A stretch of DNA of 64,000 bases. It comes from JTS-RE94 sp041750795. GTDB lineage: Bacteria > Planctomycetota > Planctomycetia > Pirellulales > PALSA-1355. Where the stretch lies: contig JBGSYQ010000529.1 of the NCBI GenBank assembly GCA_041750795.1, positions 1 through 64,000 on the forward strand, read 5' to 3'. Below, piece after piece: positions 1 to 9,047 of the stretch. Below the pieces are notes generated by a model. It saw only the letters and a program-made list of their open reading frames with translations, did not search any database and had not been told where the DNA came from. A program made the translations under genes and the position numbers. Every line of letters begins with the position of its first letter. Position 1 is the first letter of the stretch.

Positions 1-1
1 G

Positions 2-625
2 AGCGGCGATCAACGCGGCAAAGGCTCGCAATCGCGGCCATCCGCCGGCAAGGATGGCGAACCAGCCGGTGAGCGCTCGTCGGGCGACGGCGACGCCGAG
101 ACGGATTCGCCCAGCAGCGACTCGTCTGACGAGCAATCCACGCCAGGCGGCGGCACTCCCACCGGAGGCAAGCCCGGCACTCCGCCTGCTGACGGCACGC
201 CGGCCGAACGTCCTTATCGCACGGCGCCCGAGGTGGCCGACGAGGCGAACCTGGATTATGCCCGCAAGGCGACCGATTTGGCGCTGTCGCACTTGAAGGA
301 CGAGTTGGCCAAGGACCAGCCGGACGCCGATTTGCTCAAAGACTTGGGCTGGACGCGCGACGATTTGCAGCGGTTTGTCAGTCGCTGGGAGCAAATGCGT
401 CGCGACGCGCGCGACCCCGGGGCGAAGGGCGAATCGGCCCGCCGCGAGTTGGACGAAACGTTGCAAAGCCTGGGCCTGCGACCGCGCGGCACGAGCCTGC
501 GCGCCGACGACACACGCGACGATGCCGTGAAAGGTTTGCGCGAATCGCGCCGCAGCAGCGCGCCGCCGGAATATGCCGAGCAGGTGAAAGCCTATACGCA
601 AGGCACAGCCCGCGGCGGGAAGTAG
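2..625 (+). CDS. C-terminal part of a large hydrophilic protein (left-truncated)
   Basis: The reading frame is open from the left edge, so the start lies outside the window. A GTG at 233 could be taken as a start, but the frame continues unbroken upstream and is probably internal. The visible part has two sections. The first roughly 75 residues are a Ser/Gly/Pro/Asp-rich linker. The last roughly 130 residues are a charged, predicted helical domain beginning near EANLDYARKATDLAL and ending in a Gly/Lys-rich tail. I see no catalytic motif, membrane segment or signal peptide in this part. I do not recognise the family. The charged helical tail looks like others I associate with long planctomycete proteins, but that is recall rather than a search. 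Function unknown. Confidence 0.7.
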   Translation, partial: SGDQRGKGSQSRPSAGKDGEPAGERSSGDGDAETDSPSSDSSDEQSTPGGGTPTGGKPGTPPADGTPAERPYRTAPEVADEANLDYARKATDLALSHLKDELAKDQPDADLLKDLGWTRDDLQRFVSRWEQMRRDARDPGAKGESARRELDETLQSLGLRPRGTSLRADDTRDDAVKGLRESRRSSAPPEYAEQVKAYTQGTARGGK

Positions 626-627
626 TT

Positions 628-713
628 GTTGGAGTGCAGGCTTCAGCCTGCCGAGTTTGCGGCGCTGCACTACCATTCGCCAAGCCAGGACAGCCTGAAG
701 GCTGAACTTCAAC
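628..713. repeat. Imperfect inverted repeat, dispersed family
   Basis: Two 23-base arms (628-650 and 691-713) are reverse complements with four mismatches and enclose 40 bases. The core of each arm is a short self-complementary motif of the type CAGCCTGAAGGCTG. A third, solitary arm of the same family lies at 36005-36027. The element fills the space between the preceding stop codon and the ATG at 724. It is probably a small non-autonomous repeat. A role in transcript termination is possible, but there is no T-run. Confidence 0.65.
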
Positions 714-723
714 GACGAGCGCC

Positions 724-1161
724 ATGAACCCAAGTCCTTCACGCCGCTCGTTTCAATTCAGCCTGCGGACGATTCTGCTGATTGCCGTGCCGTGGGTGGC
801 CGCGCTGGCTTGGATCGTGGCGTTGGACGGTCCGTACTTCGACAAGCGCAGGGTGCTCACGCATAAGCTTGGCCTGCTCATCTTGCTGGTCGATGCAGCC
901 TTCATCCTGTTGCTCTTTCGCGCCTGGTTGGGGGCTTCGTGGCGATTCTTGGCGGTATGGTTGATCGTGTTTGAGCTGATCGCCGGAATGATTCTCCGCA
1001 ACCGGCAACGGAGCTTGGAGCGGCAACGGCTGCAAAGCCCGCCGGCGTCAACCGTAAACGCGACCGTGCCGGTTTGCGCGTTGACAAACGCTGCCGCCGG
1101 GCAGTCGCATTCGCGCCACTGGCTGGTCTACAATAGCCGGATTGCCGCTCGGCTCGCTTAG
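724..1161 (+). CDS. Small membrane protein with planctomycete FSLRT-type N-terminus
   Basis: A 145-residue protein with at least three hydrophobic helices (about residues 17-35, 48-65 and 70-90) followed by a basic, polar tail. The N-terminus reads RRSFQFSLRTILLIAVPW. The (F)xFSLRTxLL stretch leading into the first helix recurs at the start of many short planctomycete membrane proteins of unknown function. The tail after residue 95 is low in hydrophobicity and not obviously conserved. The ATG at 724 directly follows the inverted repeat, and no strong ribosome-binding site is visible. It lies in the same direction as nadB but 59 bases upstream, so co-transcription is possible. No enzyme motif is seen. 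Confidence 0.65.
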   Translation: MNPSPSRRSFQFSLRTILLIAVPWVAALAWIVALDGPYFDKRRVLTHKLGLLILLVDAAFILLLFRAWLGASWRFLAVWLIVFELIAGMILRNRQRSLERQRLQSPPASTVNATVPVCALTNAAAGQSHSRHWLVYNSRIAARLA

Positions 1162-1220
1162 GTGTGCCGTGAGCATGGCGGTCACGCGGCGTTTCATCCA
1201 ACCTTCTGCCGGCCACTTCG

Positions 1221-2828
1221 ATGCTCGAGCGTATTCCGCGTTATCTGGTTCCTTTCGAGCCCAAGCGCGTGCCGCACCGCTTTGCCGACGTCTTGATAAT
1301 CGGCGGCGGACTGGCTGGTCTGCGGGCGGCGCTGGCTGTGCCGGCGAACCTGTCGGTGCTGGTGGTCACCAAGGGGGCCTTGCAGCAGTCGAACAGCAAT
1401 TACGCGCAAGGCGGCATCGCCGGCGTGCTCGATCCGGAGGATCGCTTCGAGGACCATATCGCCGACACGCTCACCGCCGGCTGCGAATTGTGCGACATGG
1501 CCGTGGTCGAAATGGTGGTCCGCGAAGCGCCCGCGCGGATCAACGAATTGATCGAGTGGGGCACCAACTTCGACCAGGTTTCCGGCGTGCTGGCACTGGG
1601 ACGCGAAGGAGGCCACAGCCACCATCGCATCGTGCATGCCCTGGGCGACGCCACCGGCAAGGAAGTGATGCGGGCGGTGATCGATCGCGTCTGCGGCCTG
1701 CCCAACGTCGAGACCTGGGAGAACGCCTTCACGCTCGATCTCTTGACCCACGACGGACAGTGCCGAGGCGCGCTGGTGGCCGCCGCCGCGGGCAACGTCT
1801 GCGTGTGGGCCAAGCAAACCATCCTCTGCACCGGCGGCAGCGGGCAAATCTATCGCGAAACCACGAATCCCGACGTGGCCACCGGAGACGGACTTGCGAT
1901 TGCCTTTCGCGCGGGCGCCGAGATGCGCGACATGGAGTTCATCCAGTTTCATCCCACCGTGCTGTACATCGCCGGCAGCAGCCGCAGCCTGATCACCGAG
2001 GCGATGCGCGGCGAAGGCGCGCGGCTGGTCGATCGGCACGGCCACGCCTTCATGCTCGATTACGATCCGCGGGGCGATCTGGCGCCGCGCGACGTGGTGA
2101 GCCGCGCTATCGTGACCCAGATGGAACGCACGCGCACGCCCAACGTGTTTCTCGACCTCACGCACTTGGAGCCCGCCTTCGTGCGGGCACGGTTTCCGGG
2201 CATTGCCACCACCTGCGCGGAGTTTGGTTTGGACATCGCCGTCGATTGGATTCCGGTGCGGCCCGGCGCGCATTACCTGGTCGGCGGCGTAACCGTCGAT
2301 CTGGAAGGTCGCACCAGCGTGCCCGGCTTGTGGGCGGCCGGTGAGTGCACTTCCAGCGGCTTGCACGGCGCCAACCGCCTGGCGTCGAACAGCTTGCTGG
2401 AGGGGCTCGTTTATGGCGCGCATGCCGGCCACGGCGCGGCAACGTTGGCAGCGAAAAAGGACGACGATCTGCGAGCAATGCCCATTGCGAATCTCCCGGC
2501 CGAAGACGGCGGTGGCGAGACACTGAACCTGAGCGACATCCGCAACTCGCTGAAAAGCCTGATGGGGCGCTATGCCGGCGTGCGCCGCGAGCGTCAAGAA
2601 CTGGTCGATGCCGCCGAAACCATCGATCGCTGGTGCGGTTACGTGCTGGCGCGACAGTTCTCGGACACCGAGGGCTGGGAACTGCAAAACATGCTTACCG
2701 TGTCCCGGCTGGTGGTGGCGTCGGCGCTGGAGCGCGAGGAAACGCGCGGCGTTCACTATCGGACCGACTTTCCCGAGCGCGACGACGCGCACTGGAAGCG
2801 GCGGATTGCGTTTCGGCGCAGCGGTTGA
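1221..2828 (+). CDS. nadB: L-aspartate oxidase
   Basis: Flavoenzyme of de novo NAD synthesis in the cytoplasm. It oxidises L-aspartate to iminoaspartate, which quinolinate synthase NadA then uses. The 535-residue length fits the family. The FAD-binding dinucleotide motif (VLIIGGGLAGLRAAL) lies near residues 25-39. It is followed by the family signatures NSNYAQGGIAG, the HSHHRIVHALGDATG loop, EFIQFHPTVLY, the AHYLVGGVTVD segment and GLHGANRLASNSLLEG. The C-terminal helical domain (about 430-535) carries the conserved RRERQEL region. The HPT substrate-loop and RxxHYR-type (RGVHYRTDFP) signatures distinguish it from many succinate dehydrogenase flavoproteins. nadA and nadC are not adjacent. The start is the ATG that gives the usual short N-terminal extension. 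Confidence 0.93.
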   Translation: MLERIPRYLVPFEPKRVPHRFADVLIIGGGLAGLRAALAVPANLSVLVVTKGALQQSNSNYAQGGIAGVLDPEDRFEDHIADTLTAGCELCDMAVVEMVVREAPARINELIEWGTNFDQVSGVLALGREGGHSHHRIVHALGDATGKEVMRAVIDRVCGLPNVETWENAFTLDLLTHDGQCRGALVAAAAGNVCVWAKQTILCTGGSGQIYRETTNPDVATGDGLAIAFRAGAEMRDMEFIQFHPTVLYIAGSSRSLITEAMRGEGARLVDRHGHAFMLDYDPRGDLAPRDVVSRAIVTQMERTRTPNVFLDLTHLEPAFVRARFPGIATTCAEFGLDIAVDWIPVRPGAHYLVGGVTVDLEGRTSVPGLWAAGECTSSGLHGANRLASNSLLEGLVYGAHAGHGAATLAAKKDDDLRAMPIANLPAEDGGGETLNLSDIRNSLKSLMGRYAGVRRERQELVDAAETIDRWCGYVLARQFSDTEGWELQNMLTVSRLVVASALEREETRGVHYRTDFPERDDAHWKRRIAFRRSG

Positions 2829-3438
2829 CGTTGGTCAAACGAGCGGCGACGTATGGACGGCGCCAAGAAGGGCTTCGGACCCCACGAATCTGGGCACCCA
2901 AGGCGGCACGGGCCAACGGCGCTTTTGACGTGCGATAGCACGAGGTACGCGGACCACACCGCGTCACGTAGCGGAAAAACACCGGCAGGCCGATTAACCG
3001 GCGGCCGCACAGGGGGTTACGCACGGAAAACACCGGCTGACCCGCGGAATCTGCGGGCCGTGGCTCGGGCAGTCGAGTTTTTCGTCCTTCGGTCGATCCA
3101 AATTCTCCCCCGCTGCGTAAGTCTGGACAGGGACACGCCATTCGTAGTACCTTCTAGACCGCTCAACAGGACCGTCTGCTCCCCGCTGCACTGAACCGGT
3201 GGCCCGCCACGCAGTTCGCCCTGTTGGTGATTCTCAAGCGCTGGCGGCCAGTCGCCGTGTGGGGGCATTCAGAGATCGCTAATCGTGCTCGGATTGTTGA
3301 ACCATGGGGGCGTATGTCGTGCAAACGTGGGGTTCGCCTGAGAGACGTTCGGCCGGGTGCTGCCAGTCCGGTCGCATGCCGCTGGTGTGCGAGCGCCGCT
3401 TAGCATCGTTGACCACGTTGGACCGGAGAGATTGACCG
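2829..3438. other. Intergenic stretch without a supported gene
   Basis: No open frame here has a recognisable protein sequence, and no tRNA-like cloverleaf is visible. It holds two near-copies of CGGAAAA(A)CACCGGC (2972-2986 and 3024-3037) and a short hairpin CCCGC/GCGGG at 3041-3057. Neither has a clear role. A GGAGAG ribosome-binding site at 3425-3430 serves the ABC ATPase that starts at 3439. The promoter of that operon is probably within this stretch, but I cannot place it. Confidence 0.5.
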
Positions 3439-4176
3439 ATGAGCCAAACGCAAGGGCCCGCCATGATCGAGGCGCAGGGCCTGTCGAAGTATTACGGCGA
3501 TTTCGCCGCGGTGGAGGACGTTTCTTTCAGCATTCCGCAGGGTCAGGTCGTGGCCTTTCTGGGTCCTAACGGGGCCGGCAAGAGCACGACCATGAAGCTG
3601 TTGACCGGCTATCTGGCCCCCTCGAAGGGCTCGGCACGGATCGCCGGCCACGACATGGCCACCGATCGGTTGGATGGCTCGGCCAAGCTGGGCTACCTGC
3701 CGGAAAACGGCCCGCTCTATCCCGACATGACGCCGCGCAGCCTGCTGGAGTTCTTTGCCGACGCGCGGGGCATGACTCCCCAACGCAAGCACGAGCGCAT
3801 CGACGCCGTGGTCGAGCTTTGTGCGCTGGGCAGCGTGATCGGCAAGGCCATCGGCAAGTTGTCCAAAGGTTACCGCCAGCGCGTGGGCATGGCGCAAGTG
3901 CTGCTGCACGAACCCGACGTGCTGATCCTGGACGAGCCGACCGCGGGCCTCGATCCGAACCAGATTCGCGACGTTCGCAATACGATCCGCATGCTGGGCC
4001 GCAACAAGACGATTCTGCTGTCGACGCACATTCTGCAAGAGGTGGAAGCCATTGCCAGCCGCGTGCTGTTTATCAACGAGGGGCGGCTGGTGTTTGATGG
4101 ATCGGTGGCCGACCTGAAGGCCGGCGGACACGACCTCGACACGCGCTTCCACGAACTGACCACCGAGGGAGCGTGA
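3439..4176 (+). CDS. ABC transporter ATP-binding protein, GldA-like
   Basis: A 245-residue cytoplasmic ATPase subunit of an ABC-2 type exporter. Walker A (GPNGAGKST) is at residues 42-50, the signature LSKGYRQRVG at 141-150 and Walker B (VLILDEP) at 161-167, with the switch His in LLSTH. Where many ABC proteins have a Q-loop glutamine, it reads GYLPENGPLY, the form typical of the GldA/ABC-2 subfamily of gliding and copper/nitrous-oxide export systems. A GGAGAG sequence 8 bases before the ATG supports the start. The stop overlaps a GTG that opens the next frame, and the partner permease follows directly. The substrate is unknown. The context with GldG-like and DUF4340 proteins suggests work at the cell envelope. 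Confidence 0.9.
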   Translation: MSQTQGPAMIEAQGLSKYYGDFAAVEDVSFSIPQGQVVAFLGPNGAGKSTTMKLLTGYLAPSKGSARIAGHDMATDRLDGSAKLGYLPENGPLYPDMTPRSLLEFFADARGMTPQRKHERIDAVVELCALGSVIGKAIGKLSKGYRQRVGMAQVLLHEPDVLILDEPTAGLDPNQIRDVRNTIRMLGRNKTILLSTHILQEVEAIASRVLFINEGRLVFDGSVADLKAGGHDLDTRFHELTTEGA

Positions 4177-4283
4177 AGCGGGCCAAAACGGCGCGCGAGG
4201 TCGCAGGCCTCGCTTCCTCGAACAACATGGCCCCCCAGCTCAATGGGTCTCGATTCAACGAGTTGTCACTTCAGGTTGAAACT

Positions 4284-7127
4284 ATGAAACCGCACGTCAT
4301 CCTTGCGATCTTCAAACGAAACTTCGTCAGCTACTTCAGCAATCCGACGGGTTACGTATTCATCTGCGTATTCGTGTTGCTCAGCTCGTTTGCGGCATTT
4401 TGGCCCAGCGAATTCTTCAACGCCAACCTGGCGAATCTCGACCAGTTGAACAAGTATTTGCCGTACATCCTGTTGGTGTTCGTGCCGGCCATCACCATGA
4501 GCATTTGGGCGGACGAACGGCGGCAGGGCACCGATGAGCTGCTGCTGACGATTCCGGCCGGCGACTTCGACGTGGTGTTGGGCAAGTACCTGGCGGCCGT
4601 GGCCATTTTTTCCGCGTCGCTGGTGTTCTCGCTGGTTTCGAATTTCTTCGTGCTCGACTACCTGGCCGACCCGGACGTCGGGTTGCTGTTGGCCACGTAT
4701 TTCGGCTATTGGATCGTGGGACTGGCGATGCTGAGCATCGGTATGGTCGCCTCGTTTCTGACCGGAAACCTGACGGTGGGCTTCATTCTGGGCGCGCTGT
4801 TCAATGCGCCGTTGGTGTTTGCCTCGGCGGCGCCCACCTGGCTGCCGCTGTTGAGACGGCTGAGCATCGGCGAACAGTTCGACGACTTTTCGCGCGGCGT
4901 GATCAGCATGGCCAGCGTGGGTTACTTTCTGGCGATCGTGGCGCTGATGTTGTATCTGAGCGTGGTGTTGATCGGCCGGCGTCATTGGCGTGGCGGTCCG
5001 GCGGGGCAATCGGTGGCGGCCCACTATGCCGTGCGCTTCGTGGCGCTGGTGGCGGTGGTTATTTCGCTCAACGTCTTTCTGTCGCGGCACGACCGACTGC
5101 GGATCGATGCGACCGTCGAGCGGTTGAGCTCGTTGGCGCCGCAAAGCCGCAAGTTGATCGCCAACCTCGATACCAAGCGCCCCGTGACGGTCGAGTACTT
5201 CATCAGCCCGGAAGTGCCCGAGGCCTACGTGCAAACGCGGCTGAACCTGTTGTCGACTCTGCGCGAGTTGGAGGCGGCCGCGGGAGACAAGTTGCGCGTG
5301 ATCGGGCACAGCGTCGATCTGTTCAGCGAGGACGCCACGCGCGCCGAGCAGCAATTCGGCATCCGGCCCACGCCGGTGGAATCGCGCAGCGGAGGCGCCC
5401 GTACCCGCGAGGAGATCTTCCTGGGTCTGGCGTTCACTTGTGGTTTGGACAAGGTGGTGATTCCGTTTTTGGACAAGGGCATTCCAGTCGAGTACGAGCT
5501 GGTGCGGTCGATCGCCACGGTCAGCCAGCAGCAGCGCAAGAAAATTGGCGTGCTCACAACCGACGCACGGCTGTATGGCACCTTTGACATGCAGACGATG
5601 GCCATGCCGCAGAACGAGCTGATCATCGAGGAGTTGCAGAAGCAATACGAGGTGGTGCAGGTCGATCCGAACAACCCGATCGTCGAACGGTACGACGTGC
5701 TGCTGGCGGCGCAGCCCTCATCGCTCACGCAGCCGCAACTCGACAATCTCATCGCGGCGGTCAAGAGCGGCCAGCCGACGGCCATCTTCGAGGATCCGAT
5801 GCCCTGGATCAACCCGATGGTGCCGGGCACCAACGCCCCCAAGCAACCGCCCGGGGCCGGCAATCCGTTCATGCAGCGAACGCCACCCGAGCCCAAGGGA
5901 GACATCACTCAGTTGTGGGACTTGTTGGGCGTGGAATTCAGCGGCGAGAACGTGATCTGGCAGGATTACAACCCGATGCCCAAGCTGGCGGGCTTCGTCA
6001 CGCGCGAGTGGGTTTTCGTCGACTACGGCAGCGGCGCCAAGAAGCCGTTCAACCTGGACAATCCGGTGACCAAGGATCTGCAACAAGTGCTGTTCCTGTT
6101 TCCGGGCTCGGTGAGGGGATTGAATTCGTCGCCGCTGGAGTTCACCGAACTGGTAACGACCAACGATCGCACGGGCACGGTGCGCTACGACCAGATTTTC
6201 GAGCAAACGATGATGGGCCAGCCGCGGATGAATCCCGATCTGCCGCTGTTGGAGCGACCGAGCAACGAGAAATACATCCTGGCGGCGCAGATTCGCGGTA
6301 AGTTGAAGTCGGACAATGTGCCGATGCACGATTCCGGTGCCGAGTCCGACGCGGCCGCGGCGGCCAAGGCGGAACTGAAAGCCGCCGAGGAAAAAGTCAA
6401 GCAAGCGGCCTCCGCCGCCGCAAAGGACGGCCGAGAGAAGCAGGGCGAGGGTGCAGCCGGCGACGCCAAGTCCGAAGAGGCGCCGACCGAAGCCAAGACG
6501 GCCGAGCCCGAGATCAACGTGGTGCTGGTGGGCGACATCGATTGCCTGTATGGCGCGTTCTTTGCGTTGCGAGCGCGGGGTGACGATCCGGACAGCGATT
6601 TCGAGTTCAATTTCGACAACGTGCCGTTCGTGTTGAATTTGCTCGACTTGCTGGCCGACGACGAGCGATTCGTGGAGATTCGCACGCGGCGCCCCTCGCA
6701 CCGCACGTTGACCACCATCGCCGCGCAGACGGAAGCGGCGCGCGAATCGGCCGACAAGGAACGCGAGAAGTTCGTCAAGAAGTTCGAGCTCGAGCAGGCG
6801 AAGGCCCAGAGCGATTTCGACGCGCGCATCGCCCAGTTGAAGAAGCGCGACGTGAACCAGCAGCAGGCAATGATTGAAATCCTGCAGGCCCAGCAAGTGG
6901 GCCAGCGGCGCTTGGAGACGCGGCTGGAGCAACTCAAGAAGGAGCGCGACAGCAAGATCAAGGAGGCCGAGACCAAGAGCGCCCAGGCGATCCGCTCGGT
7001 GCAGGATCGCTACAAGCTGTGGGCCGTGTTGCTGCCGCCGATTCCGCCGTTGATCGTAGCGTTCGTGGTCTTTTTCAATCGCCGCGCCAACGAGCGCGAG
7101 GGCGTCTCGAAGGCACGCTTACGCTAG
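4284..7127 (+). CDS. Fused ABC-2 permease and GldG-type auxiliary protein
   Basis: Residues 1 to about 260 (counted from the ATG at 4284) form an ABC-2 permease with about six membrane helices, beginning MKPHVILAIFKRNFVSYF and including the conserved ADERRQGTDELL loop of GldF-like permeases. A further helix near 265-285 leads into a long extracytoplasmic GldG/ABC_transp_aux domain (about 290-800). This is followed by an Ala/Glu/Lys-rich linker, a long coiled coil (about 790-905) and a last membrane helix near the C-terminus. In Flavobacterium, GldF and GldG are separate proteins; here they are one chain. A GTG at 4173 would overlap the ATPase stop and add 37 polar residues. The ATG is preferred because it gives the normal permease N-terminus. 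It is probably the membrane part of the transporter encoded with the preceding ATPase. Confidence 0.85.
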   Translation: MKPHVILAIFKRNFVSYFSNPTGYVFICVFVLLSSFAAFWPSEFFNANLANLDQLNKYLPYILLVFVPAITMSIWADERRQGTDELLLTIPAGDFDVVLGKYLAAVAIFSASLVFSLVSNFFVLDYLADPDVGLLLATYFGYWIVGLAMLSIGMVASFLTGNLTVGFILGALFNAPLVFASAAPTWLPLLRRLSIGEQFDDFSRGVISMASVGYFLAIVALMLYLSVVLIGRRHWRGGPAGQSVAAHYAVRFVALVAVVISLNVFLSRHDRLRIDATVERLSSLAPQSRKLIANLDTKRPVTVEYFISPEVPEAYVQTRLNLLSTLRELEAAAGDKLRVIGHSVDLFSEDATRAEQQFGIRPTPVESRSGGARTREEIFLGLAFTCGLDKVVIPFLDKGIPVEYELVRSIATVSQQQRKKIGVLTTDARLYGTFDMQTMAMPQNELIIEELQKQYEVVQVDPNNPIVERYDVLLAAQPSSLTQPQLDNLIAAVKSGQPTAIFEDPMPWINPMVPGTNAPKQPPGAGNPFMQRTPPEPKGDITQLWDLLGVEFSGENVIWQDYNPMPKLAGFVTREWVFVDYGSGAKKPFNLDNPVTKDLQQVLFLFPGSVRGLNSSPLEFTELVTTNDRTGTVRYDQIFEQTMMGQPRMNPDLPLLERPSNEKYILAAQIRGKLKSDNVPMHDSGAESDAAAAAKAELKAAEEKVKQAASAAAKDGREKQGEGAAGDAKSEEAPTEAKTAEPEINVVLVGDIDCLYGAFFALRARGDDPDSDFEFNFDNVPFVLNLLDLLADDERFVEIRTRRPSHRTLTTIAAQTEAARESADKEREKFVKKFELEQAKAQSDFDARIAQLKKRDVNQQQAMIEILQAQQVGQRRLETRLEQLKKERDSKIKEAETKSAQAIRSVQDRYKLWAVLLPPIPPLIVAFVVFFNRRANEREGVSKARLR

Positions 7128-7233
7128 TCTCGCCACAATCGCCATATACCGTTCGATGCCATCATTCAACGTCATTTGAGCCACGGCGCCGCGGCACATC
7201 GCGCGGCGCTTTCGCTCCAGCAAGGTGACCGAC

Positions 7234-9033
7234 ATGGAAAAGCAAGAGAAGAAAGAAAACCAGAAGACTCTCATCTACGTGCTGGTGGCCGGCATGGCGC
7301 TGTTGGTGGCCTGGGAGCCCTGGCGCCCCGCGCCGCCCGACCATAGCGCGCCGGCGGAAGTGGGCGCGAAGCTGTTTCGCGATTTCAAGGATCCGCTGGC
7401 CGCCAAGAACCTGGAAGTGACGAAGTTCGACGAGGACACGGCGACGATCCGCCCCTTCAAGGTGGCACAGGTCGACGGCGTCTGGTCGATTCCCTCGCAC
7501 AGCAACTATCCGGCCGACGCACAAGACCACATGGCCGCGGCCGCCACGTCGTTGTTGGACCTGACCATTCTGGGCGAAGTGACCCGCAACGCCGGCGATC
7601 AGGAATTGTACGGCGTGATCACGCCCGACCCGAAGACGCTCAGCCAAGGAGCTACCGGCGTCGGCACGCGCGTTACCTTGCGCGACGACAAGGACAAGGT
7701 GCTGGCCGACCTGGTGATCGGCAAGCCGGTCAAGGACCAGCCCGCGCTGCGTTACGTGCGCGAGGCGGGCCGCGATCCGATCTACACAGTGGCCATCTCA
7801 ACCGATCGATTCTCGACCAAGTTCGAGGACTGGATCGAGGAAGACCTGCTCAAGCTCAACGCGTTCGACGTGCGCGAAGTCGAGCTAAACGACTATTCGA
7901 TCGAGGAAGCGCCTTTGCAAGATCGTCAGATTGGATTGCGGATGAATCCGCGGATGAAGACCAAGCTGGCATTTGACGACACCAAGTCGAGTTGGAGCCT
8001 GGTTGAGATGACCGAGTTCGACGACCAGCAACAAGCGACACCAACCCAACTGGCGGAGAACGAAGAACTGAACGCCGAGATTCTCAACGCGCTGAAGACG
8101 GCGCTCGACGACCTGAAGATCGTCGACGTGGAGCGCAAGCCCAAGGGGCTGAGCCAGGACCTGCGGGCCAGCGAAGAACTGGTCAAGAACCCTGAAACGC
8201 AAGGTTCGCTGGTGGCGCGAGGGTTTTACCCCGTGCAGGTCGAAGACCACCTGGAAATCTTCTCCAGCGAGGGCGAGGCCACTTGCACGACCAAGGACGG
8301 CGTGCGCTACGTGCTGCGGTTCGGCCGCCTGGCCGGCGGACCGGTCGACGACGAGCCGAAGGACGAGGCGACCGACGACGACCAGCCAAAAAGCGATCCG
8401 GCGCTGAACCGTTATCTGTTCGTGATGGCCCAGTTCGACGAGAGCCAGATTCCCAAGCCCGAGTTCGAGCCCGTGCCCGGAGAGGAGCCACCGGCTGACG
8501 AGAAGCCGGCCGATGCGACCGAGGCCGACACGGCGACCGAGCCAGAGGTTGATGCGCCGGCCGAGGAGAAGAAGCCGGCCGATGGCAGCGAGCCGCCGGT
8601 GCCCGAAACCAAAACGTCCGCCGCGGCTCAGGCCGAGGGCGATACCGGCGAAGAAGATCCCGCTGACAAGCAGTCCGCAACCGACGAGCCCAAGGCCGAG
8701 GACGGCAAGAGCGAGGAAAAGCCGGCCGCCGACGCGCCAGCCGAGATCAAGCCCGCCGCTCCCACGCCCGAAGAGCAGCAGAAGGTCGCGGTCGAGCGCG
8801 AAAACAAGCGCCGTCAGGAAGAGTACGACGACGCGATCAAGAAGGGGCAGGACAAGGTCAAGGAGCTTAACGACCGTTTTGCCGATTGGTACTTCATCAT
8901 ATCCGACGACGTCTACAAGAAGATTCACCTGGGCCGCGGTGACATCGTGAAAGCGAAGGTCGTGAAAGACGCTGTCGACGAATTGGGCGATCCAGAATTG
9001 AACGAATTGCAGAAGGGCCTGGACGGCGAGTAA
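7234..9033 (+). CDS. DUF4340 family membrane-anchored protein
   Basis: A protein of about 599 residues with one N-terminal membrane anchor (about residues 12-30) after a charged MEKQEKKENQK start, so most of it is probably outside the cytoplasmic membrane. The region of about 35-330 fits the DUF4340 pattern (VWSIPSHSNYPADAQDH, LVIGKPV, RYVREAG, VYTVAISTDRF-like segments). Residues of about 370-525 form a long Ala/Pro/Glu/Lys-rich low-complexity insertion. The end returns to a folded-looking segment (DRFADWYFIISDDVYKKI) that resembles the normal DUF4340 C-terminus. A GTG at 7225 is in frame, but the ATG at 7234, preceded by AAGGTG, is the better start. DUF4340 genes are repeatedly found beside GldA/GldG-type ABC genes, as here, so it is probably a periplasmic partner of that transporter. 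Confidence 0.82.
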   Translation: MEKQEKKENQKTLIYVLVAGMALLVAWEPWRPAPPDHSAPAEVGAKLFRDFKDPLAAKNLEVTKFDEDTATIRPFKVAQVDGVWSIPSHSNYPADAQDHMAAAATSLLDLTILGEVTRNAGDQELYGVITPDPKTLSQGATGVGTRVTLRDDKDKVLADLVIGKPVKDQPALRYVREAGRDPIYTVAISTDRFSTKFEDWIEEDLLKLNAFDVREVELNDYSIEEAPLQDRQIGLRMNPRMKTKLAFDDTKSSWSLVEMTEFDDQQQATPTQLAENEELNAEILNALKTALDDLKIVDVERKPKGLSQDLRASEELVKNPETQGSLVARGFYPVQVEDHLEIFSSEGEATCTTKDGVRYVLRFGRLAGGPVDDEPKDEATDDDQPKSDPALNRYLFVMAQFDESQIPKPEFEPVPGEEPPADEKPADATEADTATEPEVDAPAEEKKPADGSEPPVPETKTSAAAQAEGDTGEEDPADKQSATDEPKAEDGKSEEKPAADAPAEIKPAAPTPEEQQKVAVERENKRRQEEYDDAIKKGQDKVKELNDRFADWYFIISDDVYKKIHLGRGDIVKAKVVKDAVDELGDPELNELQKGLDGE

Positions 9034-9047
9034 GACGCAGCGGTCGG

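Noticed and set aside
2972..3057. CGGAAAACACCGGC near-copies as a possible CRISPR or regulatory array
   Set aside because: There are only two imperfect copies about 50 bases apart, without regular spacers.
4173..4283. GTG start of the GldF-GldG fusion overlapping the ATPase stop
   Set aside because: It would add 37 polar residues with no family match before MKPHVILAIFKRN, the normal permease start.
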